NCBI GenBank assembly: GCA_041306005.1
Contig: JBFYKJ010000018.1
Coordinates: 1 to 22,458, forward strand
Direction of reading: 5' to 3'
DNA length: 22,458 bases
DNA from: JBFYKJ01 sp041306005
GTDB taxonomy: Archaea; Altiarchaeota; Altiarchaeia; JAFGQM01
Numbering within the stretch: the first letter of the stretch is position 1; the number at the start of each line of letters is the position of its first letter. Below the pieces are notes generated by a model, which searched no databases, was not told the DNA's origin, and saw nothing but the letters and a program-made list of their open reading frames with translations. Both the position numbers and the translations under genes were made by a program. This document shows positions 1 through 6,605 of this stretch, piece by piece.

Positions 1-216
1 TTTTATGAAGTAAAACGCGTTCAGCTTCTTCCCGAGCTTGTCCGGGTCGATGACTGCAGAGTACCCTTTTATCACACCTATGCTCTCCAGCTTCTTTATC
101 CTCATGTGCACGGTGGTCGTGGACTTTTTCAGCTTCTTTGCGATGTCAGTCACCTTCGGCGTTAGCGCGCGGCTCTCCTGCAGCTCGCTCAATATGTGCT
201 TGTCAAGGTCGTCCAT
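1..216 (-). CDS. Lrp/AsnC-family transcriptional regulator (3' part outside window)
   Basis: The first 72 codons of a leucine-responsive/AsnC-type regulator are visible; the gene runs off the left edge. The protein starts MDDLDKHILSEL, the typical opening of this family. It continues through a helix-turn-helix (about residues 18-50, with TDIAKKLKKS and TTTVHMRIKKLE as recognition segments), then the family's transition sequence IGVIKGYSAVIDPDKLG. The ligand-binding RAM domain would lie beyond the edge. Members bind DNA as dimers or octamers and regulate amino-acid metabolism or act globally; the target cannot be told from here. It is divergent from the gene at 358, so the 140-bp gap may serve both promoters. 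The family call is firm; the physiological role is unknown. Confidence 0.9.
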   Translation of the reverse strand, partial: MDDLDKHILSELQESRALTPKVTDIAKKLKKSTTTVHMRIKKLESIGVIKGYSAVIDPDKLGKKLNAFYFIK

Positions 217-307
217 TGCGAATATTTGTTCCGTATGAAAAGCTATTCCTTTAATCTTTTGCGGAAGAAAAAAGAAAACTCTTCTGTTTGGCGGTGTGCG
301 GACCCAA

Positions 308-320
308 AAATTTATATAGG
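308..320 (+). promoter_or_regulatory. Archaeal TATA box for the 358-975 gene
   Basis: An A/T run containing TTTATATAGG is centred about 43 nt before the ATG at 358. Archaeal initiation normally falls 22-27 nt downstream of the TATA box, so the leader would be about 15-20 nt. This supports a start at 358 rather than at the upstream in-frame ATG at 196, which would lie before the promoter. Confidence 0.6.
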
Positions 321-357
321 GCCCGCTTCTAAATATCCAGCCAAACCCCGAAGAAAG

Positions 358-975
358 ATGAACGAGTTAACTGACTTGGTAGGCCGGCTTAAGGAAAACA
401 AGGACATGGAGGTAGAGACGACCACTCTCGGCAAGTTCCTGGGGGCGGAGAGAAACAAGGTCGCGCTAGTCCTCGGCCAGGACATACTGTCGAGGCACGT
501 GATAGTCACGAAGCGGGGCGCAACGACGCAGCTCCTTGACGTCTCGTCCGGTTTTGTAGTCTCGTTCACGAGCGCCGAAGACATGATGCAAAAGCTGCTC
601 AACACGTTCTCGCAAAGTGCGTCTGCCGGGCCGGTTAGCTCCCCCGCGGGGCCGGAGCCCGGGCTGCAGCCGTTGGAAAAAAAGGTAAGCTGTGTCAGGA
701 CGGAGCTCTCGGAGTGCAGGGCCATAATGTACCGAAACGGCTGCACAGATGACAGGATGGCCGTCGTGGAGAGGAGCATCAGGCTGCTTGACGAATACAA
801 GGCGAAATGCTCGGCTGAGGAGTCAAAGCGCATGGAAAGGGCGCAGGAGAAGCTCAACAAGCTGATAACCCACACAAAGTCCAGGAGGCTCGCGCCCGGG
901 CAGATACCCTCGGTCTACGAGATAGCCGTGTGGGAGTGGGTGAAGAGCGAGTCGACGGCCGGGGCCCAGGAATAG
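358..975 (+). CDS. Hypothetical protein, two-part cytosolic protein of 205 aa
   Basis: I do not recognise this protein. The start at 358 follows a clear TATA box, and the earlier in-frame ATG at 196 would overlap the promoter. Residues 1-85 look like a small alpha/beta domain (segments VALVLGQDILSRHVIV, TTQLLDVSSGFVVSF). Residues 86-108 form a Ser/Pro/Gly-rich linker. Residues 109-205 are a charged helical domain with four cysteines (C112, C120, C129, C151) and the C-terminal segment PSVYEIAVWEWVKS. There is no signal peptide or membrane segment. Third-position GC bias and AGG/ATA codons match the neighbours, so it is probably a real gene. It is divergent from the Lrp-type regulator and could be its target, which is inference only. 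Confidence 0.7.
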   Translation: MNELTDLVGRLKENKDMEVETTTLGKFLGAERNKVALVLGQDILSRHVIVTKRGATTQLLDVSSGFVVSFTSAEDMMQKLLNTFSQSASAGPVSSPAGPEPGLQPLEKKVSCVRTELSECRAIMYRNGCTDDRMAVVERSIRLLDEYKAKCSAEESKRMERAQEKLNKLITHTKSRRLAPGQIPSVYEIAVWEWVKSESTAGAQE

Positions 976-1027
976 CAAGCGATCGATGCGGCCTTGGAAA
1001 CGATGGAGTATATGCCGGTACGCCGGG

Positions 1028-1495
1028 CTATGCCGCCACGCCTATCCAGCCCAGGAGGCCCGCGGCAAGAAGCGTGATGCATAGCACCGCGACCCCGGCA
1101 GCTAAAACGCCTGCGGCTATCGCAATGAACGCCTTCTTCCGGTCCATCCCAAAGAGCCATGCGATGAGAGTGCCCGTCCATGCGCCCGTGAAGGGCAGCG
1201 GGACGCCGACGAACAGGAAAAGCCCGGGGTAGCCGTATTTCTTGATAGTGGGGGCGGCGCGCCTCCGGGAGCCCTCTACAATGCGCTCGATAAATTTATA
1301 CCTCTTGAAGATGCGGTAGAAGTGAGTCAGCCCGAAGTGGGCCGGGAAGTAAACCAGGGCGTTTGCGATGACCGCTAACGCAAAGACCGCGAGGGGATTC
1401 AGGTGATATACGAGTATCCCTATAGGTATAGAGCCCCTGAGCTCCACCCAAGGCAGGACGGAGATGAAGAACACTATGAGGTAGGCCTCGATCAT
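1028..1495 (-). CDS. COG2426 small multidrug export-like membrane protein
   Basis: This 155-aa polytopic membrane protein belongs to the COG2426 / Sm_multidrug_ex (PF06695) family. Its hallmarks are the N-terminal PWVELRGSIPIG (residues 15-26) and the GVPLPFTGAWTGTLIAWLFG segment (97-116), re-entrant or membrane motifs typical of the family. Further hydrophobic helices lie at about 32-52 and 122-150, and a basic cytosolic loop at 62-86. The family name comes from a weak drug-export annotation; the substrate is not established. It lies 48 bp downstream of the AIR-synthase-like gene on the same strand, with a short tandem repeat between them, so the two may be co-transcribed. The family call is confident; the transport function is uncertain. 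Confidence 0.85.
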   Translation of the reverse strand: MIEAYLIVFFISVLPWVELRGSIPIGILVYHLNPLAVFALAVIANALVYFPAHFGLTHFYRIFKRYKFIERIVEGSRRRAAPTIKKYGYPGLFLFVGVPLPFTGAWTGTLIAWLFGMDRKKAFIAIAAGVLAAGVAVLCITLLAAGLLGWIGVAA

Positions 1496-1509
1496 CTTAT
1501 TATCGCGAC

Positions 1510-1538
1510 TTTGAGGATTCTTTGAGGATTCTTTGAGA
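1510..1538. repeat. Short tandem repeat, 11-bp unit x 2.6
   Basis: The unit TTTGAGGATTC occurs at 1510-1520 and 1521-1531, and a partial copy TTTGAGA follows to 1538. It fills most of the 48-bp spacer between the AIR-synthase-like gene and the COG2426 gene. It probably arose by replication slippage; no protein-binding role is evident. Confidence 0.8.
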
Positions 1539-1543
1539 ACTCC

Positions 1544-2332
1544 TTAAACCAGCCTTCCCGCCTCAACGCACGGGCACCCGTGCGATGCTGCTATGCGCTT
1601 TATGGCGGCCGCGTCCTTTAAGCCCGCGGACAATAAAAAGTTGTCGAGGTTCCTGTATTTGTGGATGCGGGCGCTGGCCAGCACGGGGTCCCCGAGGGCA
1701 AGGCCCGTGCCGCTCGCATCTGCGATCTCTTTTGCCGTCCGTGCAAGGCCGCCTTTCGTAACGTCCTTAGACGAGTTTATGCTTAGCTTCCCGGCGTTGA
1801 TATGCGCAAGGAGGCCATACCAGCACGAAAAAAGAGCCCCGGCCTTTTGGAATCGTTCCTCCATGCTTCCCCAAAGGGGCTCGCCAAGGAGAATCAGCAT
1901 ATCGCCGCTCTTGCCCCCGCTTTGGCGTATCGGCTCGGGTATGAGGAGCCGGCCAACCACGAACAGGCTGGCCAGGGGCTCCCCCTCCAGATTGGTGTTC
2001 CCGCCCAGTATCGGGATCTTCATCCTCATACCCTGCTCCAGGAGGCTCTCGGCCATCTCCCGGACGTCCTTCTCGGGCCCCGAGAGCGTGTCAAGGGCTA
2101 AAAGCGGTTTGCCGCCCTTGACGATGACGTCCGTTGAGGCGTGTATGAGGGCGGATTTCATGACCAGGCGCTTCTTGTAGGGGCCGTCGCAGCTAAGGAG
2201 TAGCCTCCCCCCGCAAAACTCGGCGCACGCCGCATCGTCCCAGTCCCGGATGCCCATGACCGGTCTCGGGTCGGCCAGGTCGTCAAATCCCGCAAAAACA
2301 TCTCTCAACCAGTCTATGTCAAATGCAGTCAT
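1544..2332 (-). CDS. AIR synthase-related protein (ThiL/HypE/SelD-like ATP-binding fold)
   Basis: A 262-aa member of the PurM/ThiL/SelD/HypE superfamily, which binds ATP and Mg2+ and phosphorylates or activates small substrates. I start at the ATG at 2332; a GTG two codons upstream at 2338 is possible. Visible marks, counted from the ATG, are the acidic metal site WDDAAC (about 31-36), STDVIVKGGKPL (about 66-77, like the ThiL/PurM Asp-Gly loop), the glycine-rich LGGNTNLEG (109-117) and KDVTKGGLARTAKEIA (189-204), which matches the DVT-GGL phosphate-binding motif of HypE and SelD. There is no Sec/Cys active-site segment at the N-terminus, so SelD itself is unlikely. Archaeal members of this subgroup are mostly annotated only as AIR-synthase-related, and the exact substrate is unknown. 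It is divergent from the Cys-rich surface protein gene. Confidence 0.82.
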   Translation of the reverse strand: MTAFDIDWLRDVFAGFDDLADPRPVMGIRDWDDAACAEFCGGRLLLSCDGPYKKRLVMKSALIHASTDVIVKGGKPLLALDTLSGPEKDVREMAESLLEQGMRMKIPILGGNTNLEGEPLASLFVVGRLLIPEPIRQSGGKSGDMLILLGEPLWGSMEERFQKAGALFSCWYGLLAHINAGKLSINSSKDVTKGGLARTAKEIADASGTGLALGDPVLASARIHKYRNLDNFLLSAGLKDAAAIKRIAASHGCPCVEAGRLV

Positions 2333-2419
2333 CTTCACTAGTTAATAGGTTTTATGGCTAAAACAGGCACCATGGGGCGGGAAACCCCAAAAAACCCTGT
2401 TTTGCCCGGTTTTCAGTCA

Positions 2420-2447
2420 TTTATATATTTTTTTGATATTTTTATAC
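2420..2447 (+). promoter_or_regulatory. Two tandem TATA-like elements before the Cys-rich protein gene
   Basis: TTTATATATTT (2420-2430) and TTTTTATAC (2439-2447) lie 91-101 and 74-82 nt before the preferred start at 2521. Predicted initiation near 2450 or 2470 would give a leader of about 50-70 nt. That is long for an archaeon and includes the inverted repeat at 2467-2490. Confidence 0.55.
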
Positions 2448-2466
2448 TCGTAGCTTCTAAATGGGG

Positions 2467-2504
2467 TGTAACTACCCTTTGGTGGTTACAATTTGGGGGT
2501 TACA
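2467..2504 (+). promoter_or_regulatory. Inverted repeat/hairpin plus third half-site in leader of the Cys-rich gene
   Basis: TGTAACTACC (2467-2476) and GGTGGTTACA (2481-2490) form a 10-bp stem with a 4-nt CTTT loop and a single G-U pair. A further copy, GGGGGTTACA (2495-2504), could replace the right arm with one mismatch. The element lies between the TATA boxes and the start at 2521. It could be an operator for a dimeric regulator or an mRNA structure that controls translation. Confidence 0.5.
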
Positions 2505-2520
2505 CGACGTTTGGGGTAAG

Positions 2521-5500
2521 ATGGAACTAAGATATCTGGCAATATGCCTTGCGGCTCTGCTGGCGATGACGGCAGCGGCCTCTGCTGCGACTTTCACGAT
2601 AGAGATGGACACCCCCTACACCGATCCCAGCATGTCCGGGCTCGGCTGGGGCGCATGCAAGGAAGACTGTGCTGGGGTCTGCCCACAGCACTATAGCTGG
2701 AACTACGGCCCAAGCGCCACTTGGGACCCGGGCTACTACTTCAATTCACCATATGTAGGAGCAGCCACATGTACCCTGACATTCAGGTCGATAGGATTCA
2801 CCGACGGCAGCCAGACAAACGAGGTCGTGGAAGCCATGGTCAACAGCGTAAACTTCGGTAGGACGCCGGACGTCTGCCAGACGAGCGGCTGCACCTGCGC
2901 CATAGGCACGAAGACTACCACTGCAACGGTTATCCTCGCAGCTACCGGCAACCATATTACCGTACGCAGGCCCGGCGACAGCATAGGCTACAAGGACGCC
3001 GTGCTGACATGCAGCTATCCCGACCCGTGCACCAACGAGTGCACCAGCGGGGCCAGGGAGTGCGTGGATTCAAACACTTACAGGGTATGCGGGAATTACG
3101 ATTCAGACTCGTGCACCGAGTGGCAGAGCACTGACTGCTCTTCCGGATACACTTGCTCTGGCGGATCGTGCGTGGGGTGCACGTCCGGCTGGCTTGACCA
3201 GTACCAGTGCAATGGCAACTGGAGGCAAAGGCTCTGGCAGAATACGGACTGCTCGACGGAGTGGAGGGATTACACTTATTGCGATTACGGCTGCTCGAAC
3301 AACCAGTGCAACCCGTCGTGCACCGACGAGTGCTCGTATGGGTCGAGGGAGTGCGCGGACTCGAACACCTACAGGACGTGCGGCTATTACGACTCGGACT
3401 CGTGCACCGAGTGGCAGAACACGGACTGTTCCTCGGGCCAGACGTGCTCTAGCGGATACTGCTCAAGCACATGTTCCGACGAGTGCTCGTACGGGGCCAG
3501 GGAGTGCGCGGACTCGAACACCTACAGGATTTGCGGGAATTACGACTCTGACAGCTGCACCGAGTGGCAGAATACGGACTGCTCTTCGGGCCAGACTTGC
3601 TCATACGGCTACTGCTCAAGCACATGTTCCGACGAGTGCTCGTACGGGGCCAGGGAGTGCGCGGACTCGAACACGTACAGGACGTGCGGCTATTACGACT
3701 CGGACTCGTGCACCGAGTGGCAGAATACGGACTGCACTTCGGGCCAGACTTGCTCATACGGCTACTGCTCGGGCACCAACGAGTACTGCACCGACACGGA
3801 CGGCGGCATAGACTACGAGGACCAAGGCAACACCTACGGCTACAACACTTACCAGGGCACCTTCAGCCGCACCGACTACTGCAGCGGGAACACGCTTTAT
3901 GAGTACTACTGCGACGGGGATGAATGGGACGTCACTTGGGTGACGTGCGCATACGGCTGCGAGAACGGCGAGTGCGAGAGCAGGGACTGCAACGACGAGT
4001 GCACTTACGGCACAAGGCAATGCTACGCTGATGATGAGTACCGCATCTGCGGCTACTACGATACGGATGTCTGCACAGACTGGAACTACGTGCAGTGCGC
4101 CGCCGACGAGGTCTGCGACGGCGGCTACTGCTCGGGCACGAACGAGTACTGCACCGACACCGACGGCGGCATAGACTACGAGGACCAGGGCAACACCTAC
4201 GGCTACAACAGCGGGCAGGGGACGTTCTACTACACGGACTACTGCAGCGGGAACACGCTTTATGAGTATTACTGCGACGGCGACGAGTGGGAGAGGACCT
4301 CGACCACGTGCGCGCACGGCTGCGATGACGGGGAATGCGGGAACGACGACTGCGACGAGGGGTGGCTTGACGATTACAGGTGCAGCGGCAACTGGAGGCA
4401 GAGGCTCTGGCAGGACAGCGACTGCGACGAGGAGTGGCGCAACTGGGACTACTGCGAGAGCGGGTGCTATAACGATGAATGCAGGGACCCGTGCAGCAAC
4501 AACTGCTGCGGCTGCAACAACTGCTGGTGCAACTACTGCGGGGGCTCTTGCGAGTATTGCGGCAACGGGGTCTGCGGGGGCGGCGAGACGTGCTCCTCGT
4601 GCCCGCAAGACTGCGGGCACTGCAGCAGCTACTGCGGCGACCACTACTGCAACTCATGGGAGACGTGCAATACCTGCCCGGCTGACTGCGGGCAGTGCAG
4701 CTACTGCGGCAACGGGGTTTGCAACAGCGGCGAGACCTGCTCTTCATGCCCGCAAGACTGCGGGACGTGCAACACATGCGGGAACGGCGTCTGCAGCGGC
4801 ACCGAGACATGTTCGACATGCCCGGCTGACTGCGGGCAGTGCAGCTACTGTGGCAACGGGGTTTGCAACAGCGGCGAGACCTGCTCTTCATGCCCGCAAG
4901 ACTGCGGGACGTGCAACACATGCGGGAACGGCGTCTGCAACTCAGGTGAAACGTGCTCTTCATGCCCGACAGACTGCGGCTCGTGCAGCTACTGTGGGGA
5001 CCATATATGCGGCAGCGGCGAGACCTGCACTAATTGCCCGCAAGACTGCGGCACATGCTGCAACACCTGCGGGTACTGCGGGAACGGCGTCTGCAACTCA
5101 GGTGAGACGTGCACAAGCTGCCCACAGGATTGCGGGACGTGCAACACATGCGGCAACGGCGTGTGCAACGGCGTTGAGAACTGCACTACGTGCCCAAGCG
5201 ACTGCGGCTCTTGCAACGTGAACAGGTGCGGCAACGGGGTTTGCAACAGCGGCGAGACCTGCTCAAACTGCCAGACCGACTGCGGGGTATGCGACGACTG
5301 CGGGGACGGCTACTGCACCGGGGCTGAAACATGCATCACGTGCACCACGGACTGTGGCGCGTGCATTGACCCATGCGACGTCCTGATAGGGGACAATGTA
5401 GAGGTCACGGCCGACGCCTGCATAGAGTTCGAGGGCGCGGGAACGGACGAATTCACGCTGACGATATACAGCAGGGAGGACCACGAGGCGGTATACGAGA

Positions 5501-5877
5501 TAAGGCTGAGCGGCGAAGCTGCCGGCTGGGCCAGCGTCAACCCCTCGACGTTAAGGATACCTGCCAAAGGCAACAGGGTGGCGACGATAACAGTCACCGT
5601 GCCCCCGGGCACTGCGCAGGGGCTGTACAACCTGACGGCTGACGTAAGGAGCGGCGGGGAGTCCGTAGTGCTAAAGAGCCTGTTTGTGAGCGTGGCCGAA
5701 GCGCCTGCTGGCGGCGGGGCGCCGGCGGCGACGATAACCGACGTGCCCGCTTCGCCGACGGGCGGCGCCATCGCGATAAGCGACGACCTGGCGGGGATAC
5801 TCGTCATAGTCGTGGTCGCCGTGGCCGTGATCCTGTTCATCCTCCTGCTCAAGGAGCTGGCGGACAGGCGCAGATAA
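2521..5877 (+). CDS. Giant secreted, membrane-anchored cysteine-rich repeat protein
   Basis: An 1118-aa surface protein. A signal peptide (residues 1-22, MELRYLAICL...AAASA) decides the start at 2521; the in-frame ATG at 2461 would put 20 polar residues before it and lies inside a repeat-rich leader. After a 150-aa N-domain come mixed modules. Type A (about 51 aa, CTDEC...GARECADSNTYR...CTEWQNTDC) begins near 170, 267, 318, 369 and 490. Type B (WLDQYQCNGNWRQRLWQ) is at about 222-263 and 614-654. Type C (CTDTDGGIDYEDQGNTYGYN) is at about 420-488 and 541-606. Type D, 11 copies of a 22-residue CGNGVCNSGETCSSCPQDCG-like unit with six cysteines each, spans about 680-948. A beta-sandwich domain (950-1060) and a C-terminal membrane helix (about 1090-1110, then KELADRRR) follow. 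I count about 150 cysteines, some 13% of the mature chain, all outside the cell. The function is unknown; a disulfide-rich cell-surface or adhesion protein is likely. Confidence 0.9.
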   Translation: MELRYLAICLAALLAMTAAASAATFTIEMDTPYTDPSMSGLGWGACKEDCAGVCPQHYSWNYGPSATWDPGYYFNSPYVGAATCTLTFRSIGFTDGSQTNEVVEAMVNSVNFGRTPDVCQTSGCTCAIGTKTTTATVILAATGNHITVRRPGDSIGYKDAVLTCSYPDPCTNECTSGARECVDSNTYRVCGNYDSDSCTEWQSTDCSSGYTCSGGSCVGCTSGWLDQYQCNGNWRQRLWQNTDCSTEWRDYTYCDYGCSNNQCNPSCTDECSYGSRECADSNTYRTCGYYDSDSCTEWQNTDCSSGQTCSSGYCSSTCSDECSYGARECADSNTYRICGNYDSDSCTEWQNTDCSSGQTCSYGYCSSTCSDECSYGARECADSNTYRTCGYYDSDSCTEWQNTDCTSGQTCSYGYCSGTNEYCTDTDGGIDYEDQGNTYGYNTYQGTFSRTDYCSGNTLYEYYCDGDEWDVTWVTCAYGCENGECESRDCNDECTYGTRQCYADDEYRICGYYDTDVCTDWNYVQCAADEVCDGGYCSGTNEYCTDTDGGIDYEDQGNTYGYNSGQGTFYYTDYCSGNTLYEYYCDGDEWERTSTTCAHGCDDGECGNDDCDEGWLDDYRCSGNWRQRLWQDSDCDEEWRNWDYCESGCYNDECRDPCSNNCCGCNNCWCNYCGGSCEYCGNGVCGGGETCSSCPQDCGHCSSYCGDHYCNSWETCNTCPADCGQCSYCGNGVCNSGETCSSCPQDCGTCNTCGNGVCSGTETCSTCPADCGQCSYCGNGVCNSGETCSSCPQDCGTCNTCGNGVCNSGETCSSCPTDCGSCSYCGDHICGSGETCTNCPQDCGTCCNTCGYCGNGVCNSGETCTSCPQDCGTCNTCGNGVCNGVENCTTCPSDCGSCNVNRCGNGVCNSGETCSNCQTDCGVCDDCGDGYCTGAETCITCTTDCGACIDPCDVLIGDNVEVTADACIEFEGAGTDEFTLTIYSREDHEAVYEIRLSGEAAGWASVNPSTLRIPAKGNRVATITVTVPPGTAQGLYNLTADVRSGGESVVLKSLFVSVAEAPAGGGAPAATITDVPASPTGGAIAISDDLAGILVIVVVAVAVILFILLLKELADRRR
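3457..3674 (+). repeat. Recently duplicated type-A modules in the Cys-rich gene
   Basis: Bases 3457-3521 are identical to 3610-3674 (65 bp, offset 153 bp = 51 codons). The same module recurs with more divergence at 3318-3470 and 3009-3150. The conservation is at nucleotide level, not only in protein, which indicates recent tandem duplication or gene conversion within the coding frame. Confidence 0.85.
3778..4225 (+). repeat. Duplicated type-C plus type-A segment in the Cys-rich gene
   Basis: The segment starting AACGAGTACTGCACCGACAC occurs at 3778 and again at 4141 (offset 363 bp = 121 codons), with only scattered differences over about 70 bp. The frame is kept, so whole module pairs were copied as units. 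Confidence 0.8.
4677..4939 (+). repeat. 119-bp near-identical repeat of two type-D modules
   Basis: Bases 4677-4795 match 4821-4939 with one difference (C at 4707, T at 4851). The offset is 144 bp, exactly two 24-residue modules. It indicates a very recent expansion of the six-Cys repeat array. Such arrays can change copy number between strains and can collapse in short-read assemblies. Confidence 0.88.
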
Positions 5878-5929
5878 TCGGCCCTGCTGAATGCGATGCT
5901 GTGCGGCACTTAGGGATTGATGCCTAGCG

Positions 5930-6577
5930 TCAGGAAGACTTAGGGAACAGCTTCGCTGAGGGGCAGAGCGCCTTAAGGGCGCATTGCCCGCATAAAGGCT
6001 TCTTGGCGTTGCATACCGCCCGGCCGTGGTCTATGAGAAGGTAGTTTATCTCAAACCATTTGTCTTTGGGGATAAGGACTAACAGGTCCTGCTCTATCTT
6101 GTTGGGGTCCTTGTTCTTGGAGAGCCCCAGGCGCTGCGAGAGGCGGGCGACGTGGGTGTCGACGGCTATGCCGACCACTTTGCCGAATGCGTTCGCCAGG
6201 ACTATATTGGCGGTCTTGCGGGCGACGCCCGGGAGCTTGACGAGGCCGTCCATGGTGTCAGGCACATTGCCCCCGAAATCCGATACTATCATCCTGGCGG
6301 CGCCCAGTATGTTCTTAGCCTTGTTGCGGTAAAAGCCGGTGGAGCGGATGTCCTGCTCGAAGGTTTTGAGGTCTGCCTTGGCATAGTCCCTGGCGGTCTT
6401 GTACTTCCTGAACAGCGCGGGCGTGACCTTGTTAACCTGGGCGTCGGTGCACTGGGCTGAGAGGATGGTTGCAACCAGCAGCTGCATAGGGTCCCGGAAG
6501 TCCAGGGCTATGTGAAAGTCGGGATACTCCTTCTCAAGCAGGGCCAATATCTTAAGCGCCCGCACCTTGTCGCCCAT
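5930..6577 (-). CDS. nth: Endonuclease III (DNA glycosylase/AP lyase)
   Basis: A 215-aa base-excision-repair enzyme that removes oxidised pyrimidines and cleaves the abasic strand. The helix-hairpin-helix LPGVARKTANIVL spans about 115-127 with the catalytic lysine K121, and the catalytic aspartate D140 lies in VDTHVARL. The C-terminus carries the [4Fe-4S] ligands C189, C196, C199 and C205 in the standard C-x6-C-x2-C-x5-C spacing. SAQCTDAQVN (40-49) is the usual N-terminal family motif. Length and domain order are normal for archaeal Nth. It follows the antiporter gene by 28 bp on the same strand and is probably co-transcribed with it; the pairing has no obvious functional logic. Confidence 0.96.
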   Translation of the reverse strand: MGDKVRALKILALLEKEYPDFHIALDFRDPMQLLVATILSAQCTDAQVNKVTPALFRKYKTARDYAKADLKTFEQDIRSTGFYRNKAKNILGAARMIVSDFGGNVPDTMDGLVKLPGVARKTANIVLANAFGKVVGIAVDTHVARLSQRLGLSKNKDPNKIEQDLLVLIPKDKWFEINYLLIDHGRAVCNAKKPLCGQCALKALCPSAKLFPKSS

Positions 6578-6605
6578 GGGAGATTAGCCTCCAGAGTTAG
6601 AAAAA

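Noticed and set aside
312..875. 187-codon minus-strand frame opposite the 358-975 gene
   Set aside because: It has Ser/Leu-rich shadow composition and no promoter. The plus frame has a TATA box and typical codon use.
1544..2332. Selenophosphate synthetase (SelD)
   Set aside because: The superfamily motifs fit, but the N-terminal Sec/Cys and glycine-rich active-site segment of SelD is absent, so only the AIR-synthase-related call is supported.
2461..2520. Upstream in-frame ATG as the start of the Cys-rich protein
   Set aside because: It would put 20 polar/aromatic residues before a clean signal peptide, and the DNA there is an inverted-repeat-rich leader. The ATG at 2521 begins the signal peptide directly.
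3754..4963. Long minus-strand frames (Ala/Val-rich at 3754-4644; Arg/Ser/Cys-rich at 3932-4963)
   Set aside because: They are shadows of the repetitive GC-rich Cys gene. Their composition is low-complexity and they have no domain, while the opposite strand has a signal peptide, ordered modules and an anchor.
4262..5221. Plus-strand 319-codon Thr/Ala/Arg-rich frame
   Set aside because: It is an out-of-frame reading of the Cys-repeat array and has no recognisable features.
3009..5360. CRISPR array or DNA-level satellite
   Set aside because: The repeats differ in length, have no unique spacers, keep the reading frame and encode Cys modules. They are protein repeats.
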